In this document: positions 49,549 to 59,795 of the stretch, one piece after another | Position numbering within the stretch: position 1 is the stretch's first letter | Layout of the letters: the number at the start of each line of letters is the position of its first letter | Assembly: GCF_003119115.1 (NCBI RefSeq) | Contig: NZ_CP022367.1 | Coordinates: forward strand, 1,353,001 to 1,417,000 | Reading direction: 5' to 3' | DNA length: 64,000 bases | From: Azospirillum sp. TSH58 | Lineage (GTDB): Bacteria; Pseudomonadota; Alphaproteobacteria; Azospirillales; Azospirillaceae | Position numbers and translations under genes: made by a program | The notes under the pieces: model-generated | Seen by the model: the letters and a program-made list of their open reading frames with translations, nothing else | Told to the model about the DNA's origin: nothing | The model's database searches: none

Positions 49549-49995
49549 ATGCCGGTACACACCGCGAAGCGCTTGTGGCGCCAGGAGACGGGCTGCGGAT
49601 TCTGCATGCGGTCGGAAACCGGCGCCCTGTGGTGCCGTGGCCTGTGCCGCGACATCTCGCTGGCCGAGCTGGTCCACCGCGTGCACGCGGTCCGCGACAA
49701 CGCCATGCGGCTGGAAGTCTCCACCCTGCTGGTGACCAAGCCGGCGCCCCTGCGCGCCGTGCCCGACGACAAGGATGCGCCCGCCGCCCGCGCCGCCCAG
49801 CTCCGCGGCGCTGCGGTGGACAGCATGGTGCGCAGCCTGTACCGCCTGCGCACCAGCGCCACCGCGGTGGCGCGCTCCACCGACCGGCTGGAGGCCACGC
49901 GCACCGCGCTGGGCCTCCGCAGGGAGGAAACCGCGTCCGCCGATCCTTCCCCCGCGGGGCGTCCCCTTTCCCTGAGCCGCCTCAATCGGGTATGA
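49549..49995 (+). CDS. cysteine-rich hypothetical protein
   Basis: Protein of 148 residues that I cannot assign. C16, C19, C29 and C33 (TGCGFCMRSETGALWCRGLC) form a CxxC-x9-CxxxC arrangement that could bind zinc or iron; the rest is helical (LAELVHRVHAVRDNAMRLEV, MVRSLYRLRTSATAVARSTD) and the C-terminus is Pro/Ser-rich. ATG 49549 has GAGGTGGAG immediately upstream, a good ribosome site. It is divergent from the SelW-like gene and 137 bp before an ABC binding-protein gene. Confidence 0.65.
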   Translation: MPVHTAKRLWRQETGCGFCMRSETGALWCRGLCRDISLAELVHRVHAVRDNAMRLEVSTLLVTKPAPLRAVPDDKDAPAARAAQLRGAAVDSMVRSLYRLRTSATAVARSTDRLEATRTALGLRREETASADPSPAGRPLSLSRLNRV

Positions 49996-50132
49996 CGCTG
50001 AGAACCGTCCGGAACGGTCGCCGTCACGTGGCTGTCATGGTTCTGGCGTAAACAAGGGCCTTCGTTCGCATACCGGGGCACTCCAATGGGGCTCCGGACC
50101 GGCGGAGACGACCAGAGAGGGAAACGGGAGAC

Positions 50133-51173
50133 ATGAAGGCCAAGCGCACACACCTCGCCGCGGCGTTCGCCGCCATCGGAACGACAATCGCCGCCGCCGC
50201 GAGCGCGCTTCTGCTGGCCTTGCCCGCCCAGGCCGCCGCCCAGACCACCATCGGCAAGCCCGCCGGCAAGCTGGTGCTCTACACCTCGCAGCTCGAAGCC
50301 GACGCCAAGCAGACGGTGGACGCCTTCAAGGCCAAGAACCCCGGCGTCGAGGTCGAATGGGTCCGCAGCGGCACGACCGAGCTGATGAACAAGCTGCGCG
50401 CCGAGATCGCCGCGGGCAGCCCGCAGGCCGACCTGCTGCTGATCGCCGACGCCGTGACCATGGAGTCGCTGAAGGCGGAGAAGCGCCTGCTGGCCTACAA
50501 GGACGCGCCGGTCCAGGGCTACCGCCCCGGCACCCACGATCCGGACGGCACGTGGTTCGCCACCAAGCTGATCACCACCGGCATCGCCTACAACACAGCG
50601 GCGCCGATGAAGCCCTCCTCCTGGCTCGACCTGCTGAAGCCGGAGGCCAAGGGCACCACCGTGATGCCCAGCCCCCTCTATTCCGGCGCCGCCGCCATCC
50701 ACATGGCCGCCGTGAAGGAGCAGCCGGACCTCGGCATGGCCTTCTACGAGAAGCTCCAGGCCAACGGCACCACGGCCGCCAAGGGCAACGGCGGCATCCT
50801 GAAGTCGGTGGCCAGCGGCGAGAAGCTGTACGGCGTCATCGTCGATTACCTGCCGATCCGCGAGCAGGCCAAGGGCGCCCCCGTCGCCTTCGTCTTCCCC
50901 AAGGAGGGCGTCAGCGCGGTGACCGAGCCGGTCGCCATCCTGAACACCAGCAAGAATCCCGACGCCGCCAAGGCCTTCATCGCCTTCCTGCTGAGCAAGG
51001 AGGGGCAGGAGCTGGCCTCCCGCCAGGGCTTCCTGCCGGCGCTGCCGGGGGTGGCGCCGCCGGCGGGGTTCCCGGACACCTCCTTCATCTCGCTGATGCC
51101 CTATGACCCGGCCAAGGCGCTGAAGGACGACGAGGCCAACAAGAAGGACTTCGCCGACCTGTTCGGCGGCTGA
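50133..51173 (+). CDS. ABC transporter periplasmic binding protein, iron/phosphonate (AfuA/FbpA) type
   Basis: Precursor of 346 residues with a signal peptide (ASALLLALPAQAAAQ) and a class II-like binding fold: LVLYTSQLEADAKQTVDAFK, VEWVRSGTTELMNKLRAEI, GTTVMPSPLYSGAAAIHMAA, AFIAFLLSKEGQELAS. Relatives bind ferric iron, 2-aminoethylphosphonate or phosphosugars; the adjacent-tyrosine pair that ligates iron in FbpA is not visible, so a phosphorylated ligand is at least as likely. ATG 50133 follows GGGAG. It forms an operon with the permease gene 19 bp downstream. Confidence 0.83.
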   Translation: MKAKRTHLAAAFAAIGTTIAAAASALLLALPAQAAAQTTIGKPAGKLVLYTSQLEADAKQTVDAFKAKNPGVEVEWVRSGTTELMNKLRAEIAAGSPQADLLLIADAVTMESLKAEKRLLAYKDAPVQGYRPGTHDPDGTWFATKLITTGIAYNTAAPMKPSSWLDLLKPEAKGTTVMPSPLYSGAAAIHMAAVKEQPDLGMAFYEKLQANGTTAAKGNGGILKSVASGEKLYGVIVDYLPIREQAKGAPVAFVFPKEGVSAVTEPVAILNTSKNPDAAKAFIAFLLSKEGQELASRQGFLPALPGVAPPAGFPDTSFISLMPYDPAKALKDDEANKKDFADLFGG

Positions 51174-51192
51174 GCCCATCCGGCGGATAAAA

Positions 51193-52920
51193 ATGAGTCT
51201 TGCCACCCTCAACGACCGGCGGCCTTATCGGGCCGCCGGTGGTTTTTCCGTTTCCGGGGCGCCGCTGCTGTTCGCGCTGGCCGGACTGATCGTCCTGCTG
51301 CCGATCCTGCGGCTGGTGTGGGAGGTGGCCGGGCCGATGGCGTCGGGCGACCTGACGGCGATGACCCGCGTGCTGACGTCCAAGATGACGTGGCGCGCCA
51401 CCGGCAACAGCGTCGCCATCGCGGCGGGGGCCACGGTCGTGGCGGCGGCGCTCGGCGTGCCCTTCGCTCTGCTCTGCGGCATGACCGACCTCAGGGGCAA
51501 GACGGCGCTGGCCTTCTGCCTGATCCTGCCTTTGATGATCCCGGCCCAGATCGTGGCCCTGTCGTGGATTCACCTCGCCGGGTCGGGCAGCCCGCTGCTG
51601 AAGCCGTTGGGCCTCGCCCCGGCGCCGGGCACGCCGAACCCCGTCTATTCCTCCGCCGGGATGATCCTGGTGATGGGGATCGAGCACGCGCCGCTGGTCT
51701 TCCTGGCGCTGCGCGCCGCCCTGCGCGCCGTGCCGCGCGATCTGGTCGAGGCGGCGCAGGCGGCGGGCGCCCGGCGCGGGCGGGTGCTGCGCACCATCGT
51801 CCTGCCGCTCAGCCTGCCGGGGCTGGCCGCCGGGCTGGCCCTGTCCTTCGTCGCGGCGCTGGGCAATTTCGGGGTTCCGGCGCTGCTCGGCATCCCGGCG
51901 GGGATTCCGGTGCTGCCGACGCTGATCTACCGGCGGCTGGCCGGCTTCGGCCCGTCGGTCCTGCCGGAGGTGGCGGTTCTGGCCGTGCTGATCGGCGCCA
52001 TCGCCTGCGTCGGCATCGCCGCGCAGATGGCGCTCCAGGCGCGGGTGGACGCGCGGGTGATCGGCGGTTCGGCGCCCGCGGCGGTGCTGCGGCTGGGCCG
52101 TGCGCGGCGTCCGCTTGAAATCCTGTGCTGGACCGTTGTGGCGCTGATCCTGGCGGCGCCTCTGGCGGCGCTGGCCTCGACCAGCCTGATCCGCGTCTAC
52201 GGCCTGCCGCTGGGGCCGGAGACGGCGACGCTGGCGCATTACGCGACGGTGCTGGGGCTGGATCAGGTGGGGCGGGCCTTCACCAACTCCTTCGGCCTGT
52301 CGGGGATGGCGGCGCTGCTGCTGACCCTGCTGGCGATCCCGCTGGCCCACGCCATGGCCGGTCCGGGCAAGGGCGGGCGGCTGGTCCGCGCCGTCGGCGT
52401 GCTGATCGAGTTGCCGCACGCGGTACCCGGCGTGGTGCTGGCCATCGGCTGCATCCTGGTCTTCCTGAAGCCGCTGCCGCTGCTGGGCGTCGGCCTCTAC
52501 GGCACGCTGGGGATCATCCTGGCGGCCTATCTGGCGCGCTTCCTGTCGCTGGCCCTGCGCCCGGCCCAGGCCGCCTGCGCCGCGCTGGACCCGGCGATGG
52601 AGGAGGCGGCGCGCGCCTGCGGCGCCGGGCCGCTGCGCCGCCTGCGCACCATCGTCGCCCCGCTGGTGGCGCCCGCGGCGGCGGCGGGCGGGGTGCTGGT
52701 GTTCCTGACGGCCTTCAACGAGCTGACCGTGTCGATCCTGCTGTGGTCGCAGGGACGGGAGACCCTGGGCGTCGTCGTCTACGCGCTGGAGGAGGGCGGC
52801 AGCCCGACGCTCGCCGCCGCGCTGAGCGTGGTGACCATCGCGGTGGTGGTGGCGGTGCTGCTGGCGGTCGGCTGGCTGGGGCGGCGGTTGCCGGCGGGGA
52901 TCATTCCCTGGCGGGGGTGA
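51193..52920 (+). CDS. ABC transporter permease (two fused transmembrane domains)
   Basis: Inner-membrane protein of 575 residues with two complete permease halves, as in FbpB/AfuB/PhnV-type systems. Each half has an EAA-type loop: LVEAAQAAGARRGRVLRTIV (first) and EEAARACGAGPLRRLRTIVA (second). About twelve helices are visible. The start ATG 51193 lies 19 bp past the binding-protein stop. Its stop abuts the stop of the ATPase gene on the other strand with no spacer. Confidence 0.88.
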   Translation: MSLATLNDRRPYRAAGGFSVSGAPLLFALAGLIVLLPILRLVWEVAGPMASGDLTAMTRVLTSKMTWRATGNSVAIAAGATVVAAALGVPFALLCGMTDLRGKTALAFCLILPLMIPAQIVALSWIHLAGSGSPLLKPLGLAPAPGTPNPVYSSAGMILVMGIEHAPLVFLALRAALRAVPRDLVEAAQAAGARRGRVLRTIVLPLSLPGLAAGLALSFVAALGNFGVPALLGIPAGIPVLPTLIYRRLAGFGPSVLPEVAVLAVLIGAIACVGIAAQMALQARVDARVIGGSAPAAVLRLGRARRPLEILCWTVVALILAAPLAALASTSLIRVYGLPLGPETATLAHYATVLGLDQVGRAFTNSFGLSGMAALLLTLLAIPLAHAMAGPGKGGRLVRAVGVLIELPHAVPGVVLAIGCILVFLKPLPLLGVGLYGTLGIILAAYLARFLSLALRPAQAACAALDPAMEEAARACGAGPLRRLRTIVAPLVAPAAAAGGVLVFLTAFNELTVSILLWSQGRETLGVVVYALEEGGSPTLAAALSVVTIAVVVAVLLAVGWLGRRLPAGIIPWRG

Positions 52921-54015
<1,095 letters not shown>

Positions 54016-54080
54016 GGCACCGGAAGTCGCGCTATTCAGGAAGGCAGCGAGGGATAGGCACAGTGCGGAACGGGGGCGTG

Positions 54081-55205
54081 ATGTCAAGTGACGCTGCTAT
54101 GACGGGGGCGATGACGGGGCGCGGGGTCAAGGTCCGGCTGCGCGCCCTGTCGGGTCTGGGCAACAAGGGACCGGCCTGCTTCCTGGCGATGGTCGGTGGG
54201 GCGCGGCTGCTGCTCGACCTCGGCGAGGGGCCTGACGCCGGGCGCCTGCCGCCGTTGAGCGGGGCGGGGCGGGTGGACGCCATCCTGATCACCCACACCC
54301 ACGGCGACCATGCCGGCGCCCTCGGCCTGCGCCACCGGGTCGGCAGCCCGCCGGTCTACGCCACGCCGCTCGCCGCCCGATTCCTGCCGCCCACCGTCGC
54401 GGCGCATCCCTTGCCGGTCCGCGGGACGGTGGAGATCCAGGGCGTGCCGGTGACCACCGGGCGGTCCGGCCACGCGCCGGGCGGGGTGTGGATCCACCTG
54501 GGCACGCAGGACGGCGGGCTGCTCTACATGGGCGACCATTCCGACGAATCGGCCCTGTTCCCCTTCGACCCGCCGCCGCCGGCGCGGCGGGTGATCCTCG
54601 ACGCCTCCTACGGGCTGGACGACACCCCGCAGGCGGAGCGGCTGGCCGCGCTGGAGCCCTTCCTGCACGCGGGCGGCGCGCTGTTCCCGGTGGCGGCGGA
54701 CGGGCGCGGGCCGGAAATGGCCCTGTGGGCGATGGACCATGGCGTCGTCCCGGCCATCGACGACGCCCACCGCGCCGCCATCGCCCATCTGCTGGCCGAG
54801 GCCGACACCGCCCTGCGTCCCGGCGCGGAGGAGCGTTTGCGCCGGCTGCTCGACCGCGCCAAGGCGCCGGGCGACCCGCGCGACGCGACCTTCGCCGCCG
54901 GTCCCAACGCCACCAGCGGCACCGCCGCCGAACTGGTGGAGCGCTGGGCGGGCGTGGATGGGCCGGACATCGTCTTCACCGGCTACCTTGCCGCGGGCAC
55001 GCCGTCGCGCACCCTGGTCGATGCGGGGCGCGCGCGATACCTGCGCTGGAACGTCCACCCCACGCTGCGCCAGTTGACGGCGCTGGTGGCCGCGACGGGG
55101 GCGGAGCTGGTGCTGCCCGCCTTCGGCGACATCCGATACCGGGAGGACTGGCGGGCCGCCTTCGCCCCGGCAATCCTGGAAGGTCTGGACGCTCCGGAGG
55201 ACTGA
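54081..55205 (+). CDS. MBL-fold metallo-hydrolase
   Basis: Protein of 374 residues with the metallo-beta-lactamase metal motif HTHGDH in ILITHTHGDHAGALGL, a second histidine region TTGRSGHAPGGVWI, and aspartate in LYMGDHSDESALF. The layout resembles RNase Z/J-like or phosphodiesterase-like hydrolases but no RNA-binding motif is evident; substrate unknown. ATG 54081 follows GGGGGCG; ATGs at 54099 and 54111 are alternatives. Divergent from the ABC ATPase gene. Confidence 0.8.
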   Translation: MSSDAAMTGAMTGRGVKVRLRALSGLGNKGPACFLAMVGGARLLLDLGEGPDAGRLPPLSGAGRVDAILITHTHGDHAGALGLRHRVGSPPVYATPLAARFLPPTVAAHPLPVRGTVEIQGVPVTTGRSGHAPGGVWIHLGTQDGGLLYMGDHSDESALFPFDPPPPARRVILDASYGLDDTPQAERLAALEPFLHAGGALFPVAADGRGPEMALWAMDHGVVPAIDDAHRAAIAHLLAEADTALRPGAEERLRRLLDRAKAPGDPRDATFAAGPNATSGTAAELVERWAGVDGPDIVFTGYLAAGTPSRTLVDAGRARYLRWNVHPTLRQLTALVAATGAELVLPAFGDIRYREDWRAAFAPAILEGLDAPED

Positions 55206-55267
55206 GCGCGAGAGGATCGCGGCGGACGCCCTGTTGGCATGGCTTGTCCCCTTGCCGACGGAGGTTC

Positions 55268-56515
55268 ATGGGCACGTTCGAGCTGCTGTCCATCCTGCTG
55301 ACGCTGGCGGCGCTGTTCAGCTTCGCCAGCCGCGGCCTGCTCGGCCTGCCGGCGACGGCGGGGGTGTTCCTTCTGGCCTTCGGCTTCGCCTTCGCGACCG
55401 CGGTGGTCGGGACCCTGGTCCCGGCCATCGACATCCGCGTCTGGGAGGACCGTCTGGTGACCAGCACCCACCTGCCCGAAGCGCTGCTGGAGGGTGTCCT
55501 GGCCTTCCTGCTGTTCGCCGGGGCGGTGGAGCAGGACAGCGGCACGCTGTGGCGGCGCCGCTGGGCGGTGGCGCTGCTGGCGACGCTCGGTGTCGTGATC
55601 TCGACCGCCGTCATGGGCACCGGCATGTGGATGGTCTTCGACGCCATGGGCCAGCCGGTGCCGCTGCTGTGGTGTCTGGTGCTGGGGGCGGCGCTGGCGC
55701 CGACCGACCCGGTGGCGGTGCTGGCCGTGCTGCGCAAGGCGCCGCTGCCGGAAGGGCTGCGCACCGCCATCGCCGGGGAGAGCCTGTTCAACGACGGCAT
55801 GGGGGTGGTGCTGTTCGTCCTTCTGCTCGGGCTGGCCACCGGGACCGACACCGATGTGACGGTTCTGGGCGTCGCCTGGGACATCGTAAGGGAGGCGGGC
55901 GGCGGCGGCCTGCTCGGGCTGGCGACCGGCTCCCTGGCCTTCTGGGCGAAAAGCCGGGCGGACGATCCGGCGGTGGAGCTGGCCATCTCCCTCGCCCTGG
56001 CGGCGGCGACCTACAGCCTCGCCCAGCGGCTCGGCCTGTCCGGACCCATCGCGGTGGTGATGGCGGGGCTGCTGATCGGCAACACGGCGAAGCACCATGT
56101 CTCGTCGGAGCGGTCGGGCTTCATCCTGAAGGCCTTCTGGTCGATGGTGGACGCGATCCTGAACGCCGTGCTGTTCATGCTGGTCGGACTGGAGGCGGCG
56201 GTGGTGCTGTCCTGGCAGGCGCCGGTGATGGCCGCGGCGGTCATGGCGCCTCTGCTGGCGCTGGTGGCCCGGCTGGCCAGCATCCTGCCCGTGGTCGCCG
56301 TCCATCTGCGCAGCCAGCGCAAGGCGGCGGCGACCGCCGTGCTGACCTGGGGCGGGGTGCGCGGCGGCATCGCCGTGGCGCTGGTCCTGTCGCTCCCCGA
56401 CAACCCGCACCGCGACCTGTTGCTGGTCGCCTGCTACGCCGTCGTCGCCTTCACCATCATCGTGCAGAGCCTGACGCTCGGCCGGCTGGCGCGGCGCCTG
56501 TTTCCTGATGGCTGA
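55268..56515 (+). CDS. cation/proton antiporter, CPA1/NhaP type
   Basis: Membrane protein of 415 residues with about twelve helices. CPA1 signatures: ALAPTDPVAVLAVLRKAPLP, AIAGESLFNDGMGVVLFVLL, and the re-entrant loop-like TWGGVRGGIAVALVLSLP. Such carriers expel sodium, potassium or lithium in exchange for protons. ATG 55268 follows GGAGG. It is preceded by the MBL gene and followed by a sulfur transporter gene in the same direction; a shared transcript is possible but the 130-bp gap argues against coupling. Confidence 0.87.
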   Translation: MGTFELLSILLTLAALFSFASRGLLGLPATAGVFLLAFGFAFATAVVGTLVPAIDIRVWEDRLVTSTHLPEALLEGVLAFLLFAGAVEQDSGTLWRRRWAVALLATLGVVISTAVMGTGMWMVFDAMGQPVPLLWCLVLGAALAPTDPVAVLAVLRKAPLPEGLRTAIAGESLFNDGMGVVLFVLLLGLATGTDTDVTVLGVAWDIVREAGGGGLLGLATGSLAFWAKSRADDPAVELAISLALAAATYSLAQRLGLSGPIAVVMAGLLIGNTAKHHVSSERSGFILKAFWSMVDAILNAVLFMLVGLEAAVVLSWQAPVMAAAVMAPLLALVARLASILPVVAVHLRSQRKAAATAVLTWGGVRGGIAVALVLSLPDNPHRDLLLVACYAVVAFTIIVQSLTLGRLARRLFPDG

Positions 56516-56645
56516 CGGATCAACTCCGCGCAGGCCAGGGATGCGCAGAACGGACTTTCCTGTGGAAAGCCTCCCATTATCTACTGAAACCAATCAGGCA
56601 ATCGCCTTTATCAACGTTTCATTTTTGTTGTTTTGGAGTGTCGGG

Positions 56646-57881
56646 ATGACGGACACGACTCTGGGCCGGGCGGCGGGTTCGGCCACGCTTCTGCCGGGCA
56701 TCGATTGGCGGGTGGTCACCGTGGCGCTGCTCGCCCTGGTGGGCGGCGGCCTGTGGATCGGCGACGCCGTGTCGGGGCGGCAGGCGGCTCTCTATCTGGT
56801 GGGCGGCGCCATGGGCCTCGTGCTGTACCACGCGCTGTTCGGCTTCACCTCCGCCTTCCGCGTCTTCATCGCGGACCGGCGCGGGGCGGGGCTGCGGGCG
56901 CAGATGATCATGCTCGCCGTGGCCTGCGCGCTGTTCTTCCCGGTTCTGGCGGCGGGGACGCTGTTCGGCACGCCGGTGAAGGGGCTGGTGTCGCCGGTCG
57001 GCCTGTCGGTGGTGGCCGGCGCCTTCCTGTTCGGCATCGGCATGCAGCTGGGCGGCGGCTGCGCCTCGGGCACGCTGTTCACGGTGGGCGGCGGCAACAC
57101 GCGGATGGTCGTGACGCTGGCCTTCTTCATCGTCGGCTCGGTGCTGGGCGCCTATCACCTGCCCTGGTGGCAGGGGCAATGGACGGCCGCTCCGGTGTCG
57201 GTGGTCGCAGCCTGGGGCTGGCCGGTGGCGCTGGCGGTCAACCTCGCCATTTTCGCCGCCGTCTATGCCGGCACCCTCGCGCTGGAGAAGCGGCGCCACG
57301 GCCGCCTGATCGAGGGCGCCCCGGCGAAGACGGAGGGGCTGCGGCGCTTCCTGCGCGGACCCTGGCCGCTGGTCTGGGGCGCGGTGGCGCTGGCGGTGCT
57401 GAACTTCGCGACGCTGGCGCTGGCCGGGCGCCCGTGGGGCATCACCTCGGCCTTCGCGCTGTGGGGCAGCAAGGGGCTGGCCGCGCTGGGCGTGGACGTC
57501 GCCTCCTGGCCCTTCTGGCAAGCCCCGGCCCAAGCCAGGGCGTTGCAGGACAACGTGCTGGCCGACGTCACCTCGGTGATGGATTTCGGCATCATCCTGG
57601 GCGCGCTGCTCGCCGCCGGGCTGGCCGGCAAGTTCGCCCCGGTGTGGAAGCTGCCGCTGCGGTCGCTGGTGGCGGCGGTGGTCGGCGGGCTTCTGCTCGG
57701 CTACGGCTCGCGCCTCGCCTACGGCTGCAACATCGGTGCCTATTTCAGCGGGATCGCGTCGGGCAGCCTGCACGGCTGGGTGTGGATCGTGGCGGCGCTG
57801 GCCGGCAATTACCTGGGCACCGCCCTGCGCCCGTTCTTCGGCCTGGAGGTCGAGCGCACGCCACGTCCGACCGCCTGCTGA
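56646..57881 (+). CDS. YeeE/YedE-family sulfur transporter (TsuA-like)
   Basis: Integral membrane protein of 411 residues with about ten helices. Two cysteine hallmarks of the thiosulfate-uptake protein family are seen: FGIGMQLGGGCASGTLFTVG and GSRLAYGCNIGAYFSGIASG. Thiosulfate or a related sulfur compound is the likely substrate by family. ATG 56646 follows GGAGTG; a longer frame to 56508 lacks a ribosome site. The partner sulfurtransferase (TusA) is not adjacent. Confidence 0.85.
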   Translation: MTDTTLGRAAGSATLLPGIDWRVVTVALLALVGGGLWIGDAVSGRQAALYLVGGAMGLVLYHALFGFTSAFRVFIADRRGAGLRAQMIMLAVACALFFPVLAAGTLFGTPVKGLVSPVGLSVVAGAFLFGIGMQLGGGCASGTLFTVGGGNTRMVVTLAFFIVGSVLGAYHLPWWQGQWTAAPVSVVAAWGWPVALAVNLAIFAAVYAGTLALEKRRHGRLIEGAPAKTEGLRRFLRGPWPLVWGAVALAVLNFATLALAGRPWGITSAFALWGSKGLAALGVDVASWPFWQAPAQARALQDNVLADVTSVMDFGIILGALLAAGLAGKFAPVWKLPLRSLVAAVVGGLLLGYGSRLAYGCNIGAYFSGIASGSLHGWVWIVAALAGNYLGTALRPFFGLEVERTPRPTAC

Positions 57882-57898
57882 GCGGAGTGTGAATAAAG

Positions 57899-57935
57899 AA
57901 GCCGGTGAGCCACCGAAGGGGCGGCTCATCGGTTT
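57899..57935 (+). terminator. hairpin between yeeE and the RTX gene
   Basis: AAGCCGGTGAGCC (57899-57911) pairs with GGCTCATCGGTTT (57923-57935) as a 13-bp stem with two G-U pairs, so the RNA hairpin is favoured on the plus strand. The T-tract is short. Confidence 0.55.
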
Positions 57936-57950
57936 CACAGGCCGGAAACG

Positions 57951-59576
57951 CTATGAGCCGTAGGGTACGATTACGATGTCCGAGGCTGACAGCGTATCCA
58001 TATAGAACCGGGCGATCTGGATCGCTGCGCCCGAGCCGATGCCGTCAGCGTCGTAATACAGGGTACGGAACATCGTATCGAAAATGAGGCGGTCGTCGGC
58101 ATCGGCCGGCATGTCCAGCGCGAACATGTTCGCATCCAGCGTGCCAACCGGAAGACCAAAGGTCGATGCTTCCAGTTCGATGCGATCCTCTCCACTCTGG
58201 AAATCCTCGATGGTGTCGCCTGACCAGGGGTCGATGCTCAGGCGGAAAGCGTCGGCGCCAGCGCCGCCATTCAGCCGATCGGGGTTCAGCCCCCCGATGA
58301 GAGTGTCGTCACCATCTCCACCATACAGAAAGTCGGTCTCGTCCCCACCGCTCAGTCGGTTCGCTGCGGCGTTGCCAATCAGAGTGTCACTTTGATTACT
58401 TCCGATGACGTTCTCAATATCGTTGAATGTATCGCCATCGGCATAACCTCCGCTTCCGGTTCCGGTGGCAAGGTTCACGGTCACTCCCGACCACATCGGA
58501 TTGCTGCTGTAACTCACAGTGTCGATGCCGGCCCCACCATCAAGCGCATCGCTTCCAAACCCGCCCACGAACGTGTCATTCCCGGCGCCGCCGTTGATTT
58601 CGGTCGCGCTATAGACATTGTGGGCATCGAGCACGTCGTCGCCACCACCGCCATAGACGCGCTCAACCTGCCACGCGCCGAGGTCGATGTATCGTGGGTC
58701 GTCTTGTTGAATAACGACGGTGTCGAACCCCGATCCGCCGATGACGACAGCCGCGTTTCCGCTGATGTAGAAACAGTCATCGCCCATTTCACCCAAGAGC
58801 GTGTCGGCCCCCTCCCCACCGATCAGGGTGTCGTTGCCCATGCCACCTTCCAGGAGATCGTCCCCCTCTCCACCAGCAAGCCAGTCGTCGCCCGCGTCGG
58901 CCTGCAACGTGTCGTTTCCAGCTCCACCGGAAAGCGAGTCGTCGCCGGAGCCGCCCTGCAGGTGATCGTCTCCGTCGTCGCCGGACAAGGTGTCGTTTGC
59001 AGAGCCGCCGCAAATCGTGTCGTTGCCGCCCCCTCCGTTAATGACGACATTTTCCGATCCATAGTCGGCGTTGATCGAGTCATTGCCGCCGCTGCCATAG
59101 GCGACTTCGAAATTCGCGAGGTGAAGGTTGAGTGTAATCCCTTCATTTCCCAATACGATCACGGTGTCGTGCCCGTCGCCTCCGTCAAAGAAATAATCAA
59201 AGCTATCAACGTAGAGTGTGTCGTCTCCTTCCCCGCCATGTATAAAATCCGCGCCGGCGCCGCCGAAAAGCGTATCGTTACCTTCTTCACCAATCAGATT
59301 GTCATCGCCATCGCCCCCGTCCAGAATGTCATTGCCTTCTCCGCCAAACAGGGTGTCGTCGCCACTTCCCCCATTCAGAACGTCGTTCCCTTGGTCGCCT
59401 CTGAGAAAGTCGGCACCATTGTCACCGGTTAGTGTGTCGCTCCCTTCGCCACCATAGATTCCGTCCTCACCATCACCTCCGATCAGCACGTCGCCGCCTT
59501 CTTCTCCGCTGATCAAATCATTGTCCAGTGTTCCCTCCAAATAATCGGCTTCCAATGTTCCTGAAATGATCGCCAT
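57951..59576 (-). CDS. RTX repeat calcium-binding protein, probably secreted
   Basis: Protein of 541 residues made almost entirely of glycine/aspartate RTX nonapeptides (for example GGSGDDTLFGGEGNDILDGG), more than twenty copies, forming calcium-binding parallel beta-rolls. No enzyme domain is visible. The C-terminal 80 residues (EDFQSGEDRIELEASTFG, IARFYMDTLSASDIVIV) resemble the uncleaved signal for type I secretion. No ABC/TolC secretion genes are in the window, so this is an orphan. Codon use and GC content appear lower than in neighbours. ATG 59576 follows GGGAG. Confidence 0.8.
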   Translation of the reverse strand: MAIISGTLEADYLEGTLDNDLISGEEGGDVLIGGDGEDGIYGGEGSDTLTGDNGADFLRGDQGNDVLNGGSGDDTLFGGEGNDILDGGDGDDNLIGEEGNDTLFGGAGADFIHGGEGDDTLYVDSFDYFFDGGDGHDTVIVLGNEGITLNLHLANFEVAYGSGGNDSINADYGSENVVINGGGGNDTICGGSANDTLSGDDGDDHLQGGSGDDSLSGGAGNDTLQADAGDDWLAGGEGDDLLEGGMGNDTLIGGEGADTLLGEMGDDCFYISGNAAVVIGGSGFDTVVIQQDDPRYIDLGAWQVERVYGGGGDDVLDAHNVYSATEINGGAGNDTFVGGFGSDALDGGAGIDTVSYSSNPMWSGVTVNLATGTGSGGYADGDTFNDIENVIGSNQSDTLIGNAAANRLSGGDETDFLYGGDGDDTLIGGLNPDRLNGGAGADAFRLSIDPWSGDTIEDFQSGEDRIELEASTFGLPVGTLDANMFALDMPADADDRLIFDTMFRTLYYDADGIGSGAAIQIARFYMDTLSASDIVIVPYGS

Positions 59577-59691
59577 TTTCTGACTCCCGATTGAGTGCCG
59601 CTGTGTTTTCGCGTCTTGCGGCCGCAACATAAAAATTAGCAACAACGAAAGGCGGAAGCCTGTGACGGTGATCACTTCTCCACGTTGCATT

Positions 59692-59714
59692 TGATGTGGC
59701 AGCTTGCCGCATCA
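59692..59714. promoter_or_regulatory. inverted repeat between the LysR gene and the RTX gene
   Basis: TGATGTGGCA and TGCCGCATCA are 10-bp arms with one mismatch around GCT. It could be an operator for the RTX gene or a hairpin ending the convergent-side transcript. Confidence 0.35.
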
Positions 59715-59795
59715 GGATAAAAAACGATGAAAACTCTCTAAAAAGATGCGGTTCGTCCTTCGTCGGAGCGCGGGCGGGGCAGGTGGCGCCAAACC

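Noticed and set aside
58392..59432. 346-codon plus-strand frame opposite the RTX gene
   Set aside because: It is a valine-rich shadow of the Gly/Asp repeats; the RTX strand is clearly coding.
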